In this document: positions 23,686 through 36,084 of the stretch, piece after piece
Layout of the letters: each line of letters opens with the position of its first letter
How positions within the stretch are numbered: the first letter of the stretch is position 1
Assembly: GCA_030220185.1 (NCBI GenBank)
Contig: JASPKZ010007249.1
Span: forward strand, 1,054,001-1,118,000
Length of the DNA: 64,000 nt
Direction of reading: 5' to 3'
Source of the DNA: Diploptera punctata
Lineage: Eukaryota; Arthropoda; Insecta; Blattodea; Blaberidae
Translations under genes and position numbers: made by a program
Notes under the pieces: model-generated
What the model saw: the letters and a program-made list of their open reading frames with translations, nothing else
Databases searched by the model: none
Told to the model about the DNA's origin: nothing

Positions 23686-24180
23686 ATCATCAATATTTAC
23701 TCGACCGTTGTTTTGTCTTATTGATTCATGGTTTCCTCCTTTGTCTGTTGATAGACCGATGAATCTCTGACTCAATTCATAATCCACGGGAATTTCAAAA
23801 TTCATTAATTGCTCCTTCTTATTCTGAATGTAGATTTTTTCCAAAACCATGAGTTATTTAGGTTTTTAATTTATTTAATTAATTTTACATTTCTTTCAAT
23901 TTGATGTTTTTCTGACCAAGCATGAGCGGCTACTGCAGTTTTTCTATTTCCCAATTTTTAACATTTCTAAGGAGTATCTTTGCTCTGGTTTTCAAATTTC
24001 TTTTTATTTTCCTTATGTAGATTTTATCACAATACCCATATTTAATTTGATAAATGCCTTTATTTTCTTCTTTCATTTCCTCCTTTTTGTTGGATTTTAT
24101 TATTCTCTTGAGGCTAAATTCATTTTTTGGTCCCAATCTTATGTTGTTCTTATATTGTAGTATTTGTGCTTTAATATAAT
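23686..24180 (-). mobile_element. Penelope-like element fragment
   Basis: Minus strand shows the linker and GIY-YIG start (GIYQIKYGYCDKIYIRKIKRNLKTRA, residues 26-51 of the 24136-23930 ORF; the catalytic glycine of YIG is replaced) and then the C-terminal region and 3' UTR to about 23690. Several frameshifts. Confidence 0.75.
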
Positions 24181-25896
24181 TAATTTTTGTTATAATGGGA
24201 ATTTAACCCCAGTTATAACGTAGCGTAAAAAGGATCTCTATAGTTTAAGTGGTCTTTGGCCCGAGCGGTTGGCCTTGGTTTTTGGTGGGAGAACTTCACA
24301 TATAAACACAGTAAACAATAAAATACCATTATTTACTTAAATTAAAACAAACCATAAAGAGAAAAATTAAACAAAACATATAAGCAAGTGAATAAAGACA
24401 GTGAAAAATCGCCATGTTGGAATGAGCCGATTAGATTTAAAAAACTTGATAATACTCAGAGGGAGAACCATTTAAAAAAACAACTTTAGGTTATTATTCT
24501 AAGTTATTTGACCTTTTGGCCTTCTCATGATAAATTATATTCTTAATAATTATCCAAAATTATTCTAAGTTATTTTTCTTTAGAATCTATGACCATTTTA
24601 AAAAAACATGAACTTTTTAGAGTGATAATAGTATTATAATGCATCTTACCCATGTAGAGGCTGCACTCCTCCCTAGGAGGATCTGAATGAAGCGAAAGCT
24701 TCAGTCCTCCACACCGTTCTGCCCTCTTTCCAAAAACTTAGAGTTTTTATATCCTAATTTTTACCTTTCTTTATTTTCAAAATTCGTGGGAACTCTATTT
24801 TCATTACGCAATCTTTCGTAATATTCCTACCTCTGAAAGGACCAAGTTGTATAAGATGTTTTTCCCACTTATCTAATGTGTTAGTTAAAAGGCATAAATG
24901 TTTATTGGGTTATATAAGCTTTCGTAAGAGTGTCCCCATAGTTTGAAACTTGTTAGTCAAAAAAGCAAAGTTGTTTATCTGGTTATATAAGCTTTCGTAA
25001 GTGTGTCCTCATAGTTTTAAAAATACATTTATGTGAAATCAAGCTTCTAGTCAAAGTTATTCTATTTTATTATAATTTTTACCCTCTTTTTTATTTATAA
25101 AACCCTTGTATGAACTTTGAGCGTGACTTCAATCAGCCTATTAAAGGTGATTATTTATTTCCTATCTTCTGGTATAATAAACAAGTATATATGTATATGC
25201 TTTTATCGGTTTTTTATAATATTTTATTGTCATGGCGGTTAGGCCCTACTGTGATCGCAATATATTATTTTTATTTTTGAGAAATTTATTTATATCTTCA
25301 TTTGTTCTGATTCTCCATGTGTCACCTTTATTTTTTATTTGTCCAAAAATCCTTCTTAGTATGGTACTTATGACACTTTCCTTTTGAATACAAGAAGTTT
25401 TTGTTTTTCTACCTCCTCAAGTTTCACAAGAATAAGTTACAACTGATCTTACTACTATAAAATGTAATTTAAGTTTGGAGTTTCTGAAAATTAGTTTACT
25501 CTTAAGCAATGGCAAATTTGCATAGTAAGCAAAATGTATAAGCAAGAATTTAATGCCCTGTACATAAAAAAGTGATTAGATTAATCTGTTATAATTCTTC
25601 TTTATTATAGTTGGGTTATGATACAATAAAAAAATGTTAATTTTATGAGCTTTTATATAACCAGTATAAAAATCATGGCTAATCAATTCCTATTGATATT
25701 TTAACTGGTGATTATACATTTCTGCAACTGAGGCTTAAATTTTATATGAAATTTAAACCATAATGGATATTTTATTTTCCTATTTGCATGATTACTTGTT
25801 AATAGCTGTATGTCCCCACATGGGTAAGGGTGCTTCTTTTCAGGAATTACTTACCTAAGCTAATTTAGTTATTGATATGCTTAATTTCCCTGCATA
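24181..25896. other. Intron sequence, unassigned
   Basis: Two imperfect tandem units (ggttatataagctttcgtaag near 24909 and 24982) and a small GGA...TCC hairpin at about 24676-24711. No ORF. Confidence 0.4.
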
Positions 25897-25911
25897 TGTC
25901 AACAAAAGGGG

Positions 25912-26200
25912 GCACGCCGTAGTGTAGTGGTTAAGGCACTGCGCTACAAACCGGAAGGTCGAGGGTTCAAGTCCCGGTGGGGTCAGGATTTTTAAACTGA
26001 CCCAAACCTTCTGGTGGCGACATGGTCCTGGGGTCGACTCAGCCTCTAACTGAAATGAGTACCAGATGCTTGTTCTTGGGGTAAAGGCGGCCGTCACGCA
26101 GGGCTGACAACCCGGCTGACATCAAGTGCCGATTGTCCAGAAAAAGTGGGAGCCTTAACCTTCTACTACCCTAAGGGCCTCCTGAGGCCTGTTGTGGGAA
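25912..26200 (+). mobile_element. tRNA-derived SINE, family 3
   Basis: The tRNA-like head has A box TAGTGTAGTGGTTAAGG and B box GGGTTCAAGTCCC, then a GC-richer body (gtcctggggtcgactcagcc, aaaggcggccgtcacgcag, cctcctgaggcctg). The best copy of the family in the window. Confidence 0.88.
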
Positions 26201-26269
26201 CACTATATGTCAACAAATGATTACCTCATCATATCAAAGAAATACCTAGTAGGCAATTAAGATATTACT

Positions 26270-26490
26270 TGTGTGGGAAAGGACGATTAAATTTTGCTAA
26301 GAGCCTCGAATTTAGGTTTGAGGTTCTTTTATGGACCAGAAAATATTTAGACTTGGGACCCACAACTTGAAATCCCTCCTGGAGGACTTGTCCCTAAAAT
26401 GTTTCTATCCTAAAAGATCCATTGAATCCTGCCAGGTTTAAACTTTGGGACCAGGAGCAAGGAAATTAACCCCCAGACCACCGAGGCTAC
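26270..26490 (-). mobile_element. tRNA-derived SINE, family 2, partial
   Basis: Body blocks gaaatccctcctggaggacttg and inverted B-box remnant caggtttaaact; a diverged copy. Confidence 0.7.
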
Positions 26491-28462
26491 TTATATTCGG
26501 ATATTTTCTTATATCACTTCTTTCCAAACTCAGATTTCCTAAACCTTGTGTCTAAACAGTAAGGATGAAAACATCAATCTGATGAGTACCACATAAAATA
26601 TATTTTTATTCTACTGTTGCTTATAGATGCTTTAACATCATAAATTATGATCAATTAAATAAATTAATATTAAACAGCTAAGGCTATTACTAATGATCAA
26701 AATAAGTAAATTCATATTCACAGCTAAGCTATTATAATCATTGTGATCTTAGGTTAAATTCCATCTAGAATCTTCAAGTAAAAACCAATTCTTCACAACT
26801 AAGAAAATTCATGAAAAACTCCAACCCAATTTTGTAGCTCTATGATTTGAACTCAGAACTTCCTGAATATAAGTCTTAAATTCTACTGCATCAACGAACT
26901 CATTCAGTGGATAAATAAGACATACCGTAATTTTTTTTTATTATTTTACAGTAAGTCTGTAAAGTTATTTATATGTAGGCATCAGTTTACAAATGGACAG
27001 CAAAGAGCAGATTTCCATTTCCTTACTTGCCCTGTAGATATTATAAGCTATGAAAGATTATTGTAATGTCATTAACAAAATAATAAATCTTCTTGTGTAT
27101 ACTCACATATTTATTAGATATTAGTTGAGTTATGAAATGATTTGTGTTAATGAAAATCCAACCAACATTTACCTTGATGACTAAGGAAACTCGTGAAAAA
27201 TCTGCTGTCAAGTTATTGAATCTGCGATTTGAACCTGGAACTTCCCAAGTATGAGTCTGAACCAATTTGTTCTGTAATAATCCTTGAGATTTTAAATGTA
27301 TACTTTAAATTTTAAAAATTATTTATAGGTTTTGTTGTCATAAAAAATGAATTAATTATTAGTTAAAGAACAACTATTTTTATTACAATACCAGTTTAAT
27401 TGTCCTCAAAAACATTACATATGCTACTAGGTATATACAGCCCTGGAGATTTATCTTTAAAAAATTTAAATTATACATGTTTGAATGTTAATATTGTTAT
27501 GAGAATTTAATGTAGAACTCAATGTATTAATAAAGTATTATAGTAGTATGTAATTATGCTTATTATTTACTTTTAAGGTAATTTTGAAAAATGTAAACAA
27601 AGTTCATAATTTGATTTAGCAAATAAAAAGCTTTGTTCTTTGATATTATCCAAAAAGCTATTCCTAATTGGATCCTTTCTTATTCCTTTCAATTCATATA
27701 TATGGTATTACTGAATTTGAAGGAATTTCAGAAGATTTGGAGAGATACAAGAGAAAAGTTTTGAACTGGTGATTATCTTTAGATGATTAACATTGCTTGA
27801 AAAAAATTCTAAATACAGTAAATACTTTTTTTTAGAAATTATAACTTTTTTAAAACTCAATTTGATTTGGAATTATTATTATTATTTTATTTATTTATTT
27901 ATTTTGCTTTTTTTTATGCTTTTCTTCTATGGGTGCAAGAAAGACCTCTTCTTTAATCCATCTCAAATTCTGTGAGCCATGATTTCTCTTACTAATTGAG
28001 ATGCAAGTCCATTATAATTTCCATTAGGCTTATTCTATTGCCATCTATTCCCTCAATACATTAATTTCATTCCCATTTCTTTCTCTTTGCAAAATAATAC
28101 TTTTTTTGTATATTTGTAAGGAAATCTCATTAACATGTTCCCGTTAATTTTTTTCTTTTACTGTATCAAGTACATTTTACCTATTTTATTATCAGAGGTG
28201 TCTTATGACCTAAAATTTAACTAGGACTGACATAAAACACAGAAGGACTTATAAATAGGTTGGTGGAACACTAGAACCAACCCCAGCCGGTGATTAAAAC
28301 AGCAACATCCCTTTATACCTATCTCTGCTAGTTCCCATGGTAACACTGCCAAGTCACACCTGTTCAAGAGATTAGCCCTGGTCAGAAAGATAGCAACAAT
28401 TACACTAAAATTCATTTTTTTGAATTGAGCTTCAAATGACATCAATCATTTAGCATAATAAA
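26491..28462. other. Long AT-rich intron stretch, nothing recognised
   Basis: Includes ATT-rich tracts near 27870-27905. No supported gene. Confidence 0.5.
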
Positions 28463-28545
28463 TTGTATTGGCTTAGAAAGCCAAAGGTCCTGGGTTCAAG
28501 CCCTAGTCTGAGCATATAATTTTTCTCTTCAAATATAATAAATTG
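28463..28545 (+). mobile_element. tRNA-headed repeat, 5'-truncated
   Basis: Begins within the anticodon arm (ttggcttagaaagccaa) and has a full T arm (cctgggttcaagccctagtctgagca) and the atttttctcttcaaatata tail. Confidence 0.75.
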
Positions 28546-28670
28546 TAAGTTTAATAATCATATCAATTATATTGATGATGAATTCATTTTTCTTTTGGAA
28601 CTAAACCCCAGAAGCACCAAAGAATGAGACACCACTGTATATTACAATAGGTATTACCATATTTAAATTA

Positions 28671-29177
28671 ATATTGGGAAGTAAACATTATGAGGTTATA
28701 TCATTAATAGTGAGTGGAGAACATATTTTAATCGACTCACCTCATACATTTTCAAACTTCTTTGATACCGATGGTTTCAGACAATATCATGTCCTTCGTC
28801 AGTCATGGCATCCACTGATGAAATTCCGTGATTGTTGATTTCTTTAGTGACATCACCTCTTGTGCTGCCATCTTTCGTTGGGATTATAAACTTTGTAATT
28901 AAATTTTTATCCACCGGAATATCGAAATTCATAGATCGATATTTATTCTTCTGAATGAATATCATTTCCCAAATTGTCAATTCCAACGGTTTATCCAACT
29001 GTTTTAAAAGTTTTGCTTCTTTTTCAATTTTATGTTGTTCTAGTAAACTATGTGCAGCAATTGCTGATTTTTCAATCTCACAATTTTTAATATTTCTAAA
29101 ATGTTCTTTAGTGCGTGTTTCTAAATTCCTTTTTGTTTTTCCTATGTATACTTTGCTACAATCATTACAATTAATTT
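28671..29177 (-). mobile_element. Penelope-like element, 5'-truncated, flanked by direct repeat
   Basis: Terminal motif at 28675-28697, then the endonuclease C-terminus (28998-28777: ELTIWEMIFIQKN, MNFDIP) up to the CxxC region. The 18-bp repeat attaccatatttaaatta is at 28653-28670 and 29178-29195; its inner half may overlap the element tip. A single-orientation copy. Confidence 0.85.
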
Positions 29178-29195
29178 ATTACCATATTTAAATTA

Positions 29196-30253
29196 TATAT
29201 TTATTTTCCGGAATCGACTTTCCGAAAGGAAGACACAATAAGAGGATGATGATTTATTTTCCTCTTTAACTTTGTGTATTTTAAAATGACTATTGCACCA
29301 ACCACAATTGCTTATTATTCATTCATTTATCCATCCACTTATTTATTTATTGTATATTTATTTGAACACATATTGTTTGTTGAAACTTGTAAAAATGATC
29401 TTTAATTTAAAAAGCTTGCAATAAAGTAATTAAGTGTATAGGGTGAGACTGACTTATTAAAGGTAAGGTAATCTGTCAAACAGATCGTGATGTGCCATTA
29501 CAAGGATCCACATATGCTTAAATAATTATATGTCTAAGAGTGATATGGTACTCATTTTAAGGAGGGCAAATAGCTTTAAATCTAAACATCCATCCATCCA
29601 TTGCTAATTGGCTCAAATTCGAGCTTTGGCCTCCCTTAAATTCTGCCTCCAATCATTTCTATTTTGTGCAGCAAGCTAAATCTAAACATAGATGAGTGAA
29701 ACAAATTACCACGTTTCTATCATCAGGATATAACACTTTTATTCAATACGTAAGTTGTCTCAAAATCTACTTCATGTTTAATTTTCATTTGTCAAATTCT
29801 TAAGCCCATTATTTTATAGTGATAACAGTGCAAAAAAGTGATTTTTCTATAAACTAGTAGTAATAAGATATGACATGATTCTCCTGGACAGTACAAAAAA
29901 GGGGATATTTTTTCTTCTGGAATTTGATAAAAAATATTTTATGAAATAAAATTACAGCATTTCAGCGAGGAGGGGGGAGGGGAAGAAAAAGAAAAAAATC
30001 CAACCACATCAATGCTGGTAAAACATGTAGTCTATTTGTAAATTAAGATATAAATGTGAAACTGAAAAATAATTTGAGACAAGGATAGCTCTTCATGAAT
30101 TGGGTTATGTATTCAGATGGCTCACAATTATATGGAAAAAATTAAATAATAAGTAATTCAGAAAATAATTATATTGATAATATTCATATTCTATCAGAGA
30201 TTTAACTTGAGGGTTCAATATTAAAGATTTATACAATCTCATAAAAATACAAC

Positions 30254-30256
<3 letters not shown>
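29196..30256. other. Intron sequence, unassigned
   Basis: 29588-29670 (ccatccatccattgctaattgg ... ggcctcccttaaattctgcc) may be a LINE 3' end. Otherwise nothing recognised. Confidence 0.35.
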
Positions 30257-30293
<37 letters not shown>

Positions 30294-30318
30294 GTAATAA
30301 AAAACAAAAATAATATAG

Positions 30319-30370
<52 letters not shown>

Positions 30371-30411
30371 TATATTATTATTATTATTATTATTGTTGTT
30401 GTTGTTGTTGT
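30257..30411. repeat. (TAA)n / (TTA)n inverted microsatellite pair
   Basis: About 12 TAA units at 30257-30290, about 17 TTA-type units at 30320-30394, then (GTT)n to 30411. The two tracts are complementary and could form a hairpin. Confidence 0.95.
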
Positions 30412-30795
30412 TAAAAAAATATTGGTATAATATATTAAGCCTACATTAAAAATGTAAAGTGTCTTGTAACATGGAAATATGGTTCCTTTCTCCTTGTCAG
30501 TAACGTATAGTGGTTTATTTTTAAATATTAGCAATAGTAGCAGTTGCCTTTTCTATTTGACTTTTTCTTATTTTTAAAGAGATGTACAACTTTCATTCTA
30601 GGCTCTTTTCAACTGAATAATTTTGTTTTAAATTATGATAAGTTTGATTCATGTTGTAATTTATTTTAATTAGGAAACTGAAATACTTTTTGTTATCACG
30701 GCAACTACATACTAAAAAAACTATTAGTATGGGATTTTATAGTCAGCAAAGGCAATATTGAGAACTAACATGGTGCTACATTAATAAATTACAAT

Positions 30796-30885
30796 ATGAA
30801 GTAACATTATGAGGTTCTTCTTAATAAATAAGGTGAGTAAGATGTCTCCGGATTCACCTTATTTATTATGTTACTGCATTGTTTT
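30796..30885. mobile_element. Small Penelope-like hairpin
   Basis: Terminal motif gtaacattatgaggttctt, then inverted arms taataaataaggtga and tcaccttatttatta. No protein or hammerhead part. Confidence 0.6.
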
Positions 30886-31033
30886 CAATGTGACGCATGC
30901 TACATCAATCCCAATCTTCGTCCTAGCTCTAACTTGATTGACTTTTTAACTAACCACAAGACACTGTGTATTAGAACTTTATAATAATGTATTATTATTC
31001 TGGGTGAAAGTTATTTTCATTCATTCATTTTTA

Positions 31034-31330
31034 GAATTTTCCTCATCATTGAGGGTTTTCTCCAACCAATCTTAGTAATTTGCATGAATTTAAAAAAATA
31101 CATAAATGACTACAGATTTATAGACTATCAGTTTGCAACAAACGTTCACAAATTTCCCTTAATTAAAGTTCTCCATCATTCTCTGTCCTCTGTGTCTTCA
31201 TCTGTTACACCAAATATCCTTATTGAACTTTGAATGTTATTCTTCCAGGTTGTTCTTGGTCTTCCTTTTCAGTTCCTTCTTTCAATTTTCCATGCATAGA
31301 CAGCCTTTGGTAGTAGTCTTCATTATTTTC
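31034..31330 (-). mobile_element. LINE 3' end
   Basis: Nearly the same 3' sequence as 59232-59520 (ttttcctcatcattgagggttttctcc ... gttctccatc), with the C-terminal coding end reading toward KxERRN on the minus strand. Confidence 0.75.
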
Positions 31331-32037
31331 AATGACTGAAATAGCCCAATCTTATCAAATACCATATACAATCTTTTTTAATTGTAAAATTTAGTAACTC
31401 TCAGCATATTGGAGGAGGGAGACAACATAATTGCAATCGGTCATCATTATTAAATGCAAGACTTAAATAAGTAGAAGAATTTTAACTCCTTAAAAGATTT
31501 ACAATCAATCACCTAATTTCCCTGTTCTTGCTTCTTTTAATTTATACCTGTGTTTATATTATTAAATATTGCATACGTTAAAATCTAATATTTATAATAT
31601 TCAAAACTAATATTTATCTTCTTCTTCTTGTTCTGCCTTTAATACCATTAGGCTTTGGGTTCATCTCTGTCCACCCATTTCCTCCATTATTTCTCCTGTG
31701 CACTCTGTTTTTGTTTCTATCACCGTTTTGCCTCGCTTTTATCCCATTCTCATCATTGTATTTTCCTATTTTACTCTAGGCCTTCCTCTTCCAATTCTTC
31801 CATGACTCATTTGGGTTTCCTTTTTTCTGATATATGACATCTCTTCAATGACTTCTATTAGTGTATTTTCCTTTCCAACCTCTTATCTTATTCAATTGTT
31901 TATTCTATCTCCTAACATCTTATCTGCTGTTCTTCTTGGTATTTCATATCTATTGCTGTTAGTTTACTTTGATGTTTGTTTATCTAACAGTAAATAATAT
32001 TTACAATGTATTGACTCAGGTTTTCACAGCTGGAGTT
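31331..32037. other. Intron sequence, pyrimidine-rich, unassigned
   Basis: Long CT-rich stretches at 31610-31860; no gene supported. Confidence 0.4.
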
Positions 32038-32285
32038 ATTCTGATGATCTTGAAGAAGATTTCCAGGCTGTAGGCCATGGTATTGAGGCTTGAAGTTCCC
32101 CGACGTTCCACCAGAGACTGCGTCCGGCATCCTCAAGGGTTTGTCTTGAGACTGGCATTTTTTTTGCCAGTCTCAAGACAACCCTTGAGGATGCCGGATG
32201 CAGTCTCTAGCGAAACGTCAGGGAACTTCAAACCTCAAGACCACGACCTATAGCCTGGAAATCTTCTTCAAGATCATCAGAATAT
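32038..32285. mobile_element. Penelope-like hairpin of a different class
   Basis: Arms of about 115 bp (32040-32157 and 32164-32285) around the six-nt run ttttttt-type loop. The block GATGCC...GCGAAACGTCAGGG on the + strand resembles the hammerhead-bearing ends of PLEs known from many animals. No coding part. Confidence 0.7.
32183..32224 (+). ncRNA. Hammerhead-like motif, GAAACGUC type
   Basis: TTGAGGA T GCC...AGC GAAAC GTC AGGG: GAAA and the GUC triplet are intact, with essentially no stem III loop. The C of CUGANGA is T. An inverted mate lies at 32097-32141. Confidence 0.45.
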
Positions 32286-32571
32286 TTACAATGTTCTATA
32301 ATCCACTGTAATGGGGTTAGTAATAAAACAACTTTTTCAGTAATTTAAGTAAATAAAAATCACCATTTCAGTTTCCAATCCAAATATGTTTTAACAGAAT
32401 ATAGCCCAATGTTATCATGATAAGAAATGAAGTAACCCCAGTATTCTTAATGCCTAGAGCAAGAGCATAAAATCTCCAGGAAAATATGTTTTAATCTCAG
32501 ATCATGACCTTAAATAAAAACAAATGTACAGTATGCGGGATGATTATTAATTATATTTTTGTTTGTCACAG

Positions 32572-32822
32572 CTTGTGGTGGTCATCTGCAAGCGACAGAC
32601 AGGGTCAAGCATCTCTACTCTCATTCCAAGTATGCTGATCATAACTATGAAAACAGAGCTGACTGTGATTGGTCCATTGAAGCTGAACCTGGTCGTATTG
32701 TTCACCTAACCTTCCTTACTTTTGAGGTGGAAGATGAACAAGACTGTGGATATGATTACGTAGAAGTTTATTCAGGATTAGATGCTAGTGGTCCATCATA
32801 TGGCCGTTTTTGTGGAAATTCA
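32572..32822 (+). CDS. tld: tolloid/BMP1-like exon: CUB5, first part
   Basis: The exon follows a gtcacag acceptor; its first two bases complete the Ala codon begun at 12109. It encodes CUB5: cysteine 1 (ACGGHL), LYSHSKYADHNY, cysteine 2 (ADCDWSI), FEVEDEQDCGYDYVEV with cysteine 3 and the calcium-site acidic residues, and cysteine 4 (GRFCGNS). It ends in phase 0 at a TCA|gtaagt donor. The ORF runs on into the intron because a PLE remnant supplies open frame, but the donor and the exact continuation in the next exon fix the end. Confidence 0.93.
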
Positions 32823-32849
32823 GTAAGTACAAAAAACCAAGAAATTGAA

Positions 32850-32970
32850 TTGGTTATTTACACCTCACCTGTTCTTCAAAACATATCTCAGGTGAGAGCA
32901 AAATATGAGGTGAGGTTCAAACAACCGATTAAATTTCTTTGATAAAATATCTCATAGCGTTATTTACTCT
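32850..32970 (+). mobile_element. Penelope-like 3'-end remnant next to a splice donor
   Basis: Inverted pieces acacctcacct and atatgaggtgaggt, then the terminal motif tctcatagcgttattt. It begins about 30 bp after the donor of the CUB5 exon. Confidence 0.65.
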
Positions 32971-33008
32971 CTATTAATTTTATTATTAAGAGCACAGAAA
33001 TTTTAATT

Positions 33009-33415
33009 AATTTTTTTTTGTAAGTCCATGTTTTCCCTTTACAGAGATTTAGGCATTCTTCCCCTACAGGGAAGAATTTTAACCATATTAATTTAGTTAC
33101 ACTTGTTTTCGTATAGATGTCATTTGAGTGGTCCATAGTCAGCGTTCTGCCTCATACTGACATCTAGGAAACTAAGGTAGTACTAGGACGGGAAAATTCA
33201 ATAAATTTTGCTTAGAGGCCTTTTCATTCAGGCTTAAAGATTTTTTACGAGCCTGAAAATCCACAGACTCGGGACCCATGGCTTAAAGTCCCTCCCGGAG
33301 GACTTGCTCCTTGGATTTTTCCATCCTAAAAAATCCATCGACCCCGGCCAGGTTTGAACCCGTGACCCTCGGGACCAGAGGCAAGGAGCATAACTGCTAG
33401 TCCACCGCAGCCGAT
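33009..33415 (-). mobile_element. tRNA-derived SINE, family 2, full-length
   Basis: The head at the high-coordinate end carries the inverted B box gccaggtttgaacccgtg; the body includes tcagcgttctgcctcata and ccctcccggaggacttgc. The probable 9-bp duplication attttaatt is at 33000-33008 and 33416-33424. Confidence 0.85.
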
Positions 33416-33424
33416 ATTTTAATT

Positions 33425-34724
33425 TTATCTTCTTCTTATAATTTTTGTGGTTAATCATAAATTTTCTGTATTGATACAAGCTTTGAAAATGAAGGAGACT
33501 ACCTCCAAAACATGTCCCAATTTAAAATTTTCGGAGACATGAATATTGAACATCTTTTCATTGCTGATCCTGCTAATAGTCTATCGTACAGTCATTATTA
33601 TAGAAATCATAAGTAGGACATTCCATTTAAAATCGGACAGTAAAAATTCTTGCAATTTCTAGTTTTAATTTTAGGTATTCCTAAATATAGTGAATAAATT
33701 TTTATCAATACCAGATATTAATTTTTATCATTTATAAAGTTATTATAAATTTGAAAAACTAAAACATTTACTAATTGTTCAATAACTATAAACTGCAAAA
33801 GTTTTATTCAAACGGATTTTATGTAGGTGATATCATGTACTTTAAGGGTTTTATTATTATAATTAGGATTTTTTTAATTTTTGGTGTCAATTTCATTTTA
33901 ACAAGGTATAACTGCAGTCCATAACCTCTAATGAAAATAAAAAAAATACTAGGTATTCTTCATGTAATGAGGATTAATTTCCAATAATAACTTTTTAGTC
34001 AGATGAAAAGTTCACACAATAAATAAATAAATAAATATTCTGCTTTTGTTAAAATCTGGCAGATCAACAGCACAACTGGTTCACTTCATAACCAAGGTTG
34101 CGCATGGCTTTTCCAGCTGATTCACTTCACAAAGTTACACATGTTTTTCAACTCCCATTGAATCTATCAGGTCATTTAAACCATTAGAAAAGTTCTAAGT
34201 TTTTGCTTATATGAACAAAGTCTTTGTTTTTTTTACTTATATACTAAATCATTCATGATAGCTTTTAACTGAGTATTGTCCACAGTCTGGACTGTAAATT
34301 CCTATCCTCCAGTAAATGACTGATTACATTTAAACAATGCATAGTTGATAAATAAGTTTGTTAAACTAAATATAACATCAAAATATTAAGCTTTACAGCT
34401 TAAAAGTAATGTAAAAATTCTCGTTAAAAATACTTTGAACAGAAGTCGTCTGAAGACGTTGTTAATAGCTTCAGCTATCTGCCTTCAGACATTAGAGATT
34501 CATATAAGTGGAAAGAAATGTTGGCATTTGTGCCATGTTTGGAATGACATACACGCCGACATACCGAGTCGAAGGTCTGCAGTTCAATTTCTGGTTCAAA
34601 AATTAATTTTTCTTTTCAAAAATAAATTTTTCCAAGACTGGAACATGTTAAACTAAATATAACATCAAAATGATTGGTAACCTAACAATAAAGCACTAAG
34701 GAAATCATATAGTCCCATATTCAA
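33425..34724. other. Intron sequence, mostly unassigned
   Basis: 33486-33515 (aaggagactacctccaaaacatgtcc) looks like a decayed PLE hammerhead end. 34440-34600 has weak tRNA-like words. No gene supported. Confidence 0.4.
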
Positions 34725-34860
34725 CACACCTCATATTCAAAGTTAAAATTGGGAAACACATTATGAGGTTCTTAATTAATAAATTAATGAGTCATTTTAA
34801 CATCTTACCTCATATTTCATGTTTTTCAAACACGGTAACTATAGTTTTCAAATGATCTTG

Positions 34861-35220
34861 TCATTCATTTTCAACCGCCATTATGACTACCGGATATTCG
34901 TTGGAATCTCCCTCTATAATGTTGCCATCTGGTGTTGATTTGACGAACTTTGAGATATCGTTGCCATCTGGTGTTGATTCGATGAACTTCGAGATGAGGT
35001 CACGTTCATCCGGAATGTCGAAATTCATAGATTTAAATTTGTTCTTCTGTATAAATATTTTCTCCCAAACTGTCAAATCCAAAGGTTTTTCCAAATGTTT
35101 TAGAAGTTTAGCTTCTTTTTCAATTCTATGACCTTCCAACAAACTATGTGCTGCAATAGCTGATTTTTCAATTTCACCATTTTTAATATTTCTAAAGTGT
35201 TCCTTTTTGCGAGTGTCCAA
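34861..35220 (-). pseudogene. PLE GIY-YIG endonuclease domain
   Basis: Keeps RKKEHFRNIKNGEIEKSAIAAH and WEKIFIQKN with catalytic residues, but the GIY/CxxC start (35220-35290) is in another frame. A short imperfect duplication near the C-terminus repeats ISKFVKSTPDGN. Confidence 0.85.
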
Positions 35221-35350
35221 ATTTCTTTTTGTTTTTCCTATGTATACTTTATTGCAATCTCGACAATCATTTGATAAATTCCAGATTTTTTACTATCTGG
35301 GGTGTTCATTTTCTTATTGGTTATTAATAAGTTACCAAGGCTAAATTTAT

Positions 35351-36084
35351 TTATCGGTGCCAATGTAATATTGAATTTCTTGAAAATTTTTTGAATTTGT
35401 TATGTATTCCAGGATGATAAGTGATTTTCTTAAATTGTTTTCCTTTCTTTGAATCAGATTGCAGGGTAGTGTATTCTTTTAATCTTTTTTGTTGTCTGAA
35501 TTTCTTCAATTTAGTTATAATTATTTCCTTTCCAAAACCATTTAAATTAGCTATGTCCAAAATGTGATTGTATTCTTTCTTAAAATCCTCTTCATTTAGT
35601 GGAACATTCAATAATCTATATATCAAACTGTTGAAATTGCATGCTTATGCGCAATATGATTGAAACCTGAAGACTTTATGTAATTGTCAATATGAGTATC
35701 TTTTCTGTATATATTGAATTCAATTCTTTGTTGTTGTTCATTCCTTCTTATGTAGAGGTCCAAAAATGGGATTTGGTTATTATTTTCTAATTCCATAGTA
35801 AATTTCACAGATTCATCCTGGAGGTTGAGTAATTTTAATGCATCTTCAATATATTTAGAATTTATCACAGAGAAAATATCATCCACATATCTATACCAAC
35901 ATTTGAACATCCAGGGATAAGCATTGGTGATATGACATTCTAAATAACCCATAAATAAATTTGCCAAAAATGGTGAAAGTGGGTTTCCCATAGCCAGACC
36001 TGAGATTTGTTTATAAAATGTTTCATTGAAGGTAAAAAAATTGTTGTCGATACAAAGTTTTGTAAGATTCAAATATTCATTCAT
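35351..36084 (-). pseudogene. PLE reverse transcriptase, motif B to thumb
   Basis: 36084-35623 holds FTFNETFYKQISGLAMGNPL (motif B), the catalytic RYVDDIFSV, QIPFLDLYIRR and GFNHIAHKH, then a frameshift. 35626-35351 continues with RLLNVPLNEEDFKKEYNHIL and ITYHPGIHNKF. A second shift follows before the endonuclease. RT motifs 1-3 are missing. Confidence 0.88.

Larger units (their letters stand above)
34725..36084 (-). mobile_element. Penelope-like element, longest copy, 5'-truncated
   Basis: The terminal motif (gggaaacacattatgagg) is at 34753-34770. Minus strand then gives the 3' UTR, GIY-YIG endonuclease, linker and RT back to just before motif B. It stops at 36084, where RTE sequence starts abruptly. 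Confidence 0.88.

Noticed and set aside
32559..32942. A 127-codon ORF as a longer tolloid exon
   Set aside because: The donor TCA|gtaagt at 32822 joins in frame to 37396 and completes CUB5; the extra 40 codons are intron/PLE sequence.
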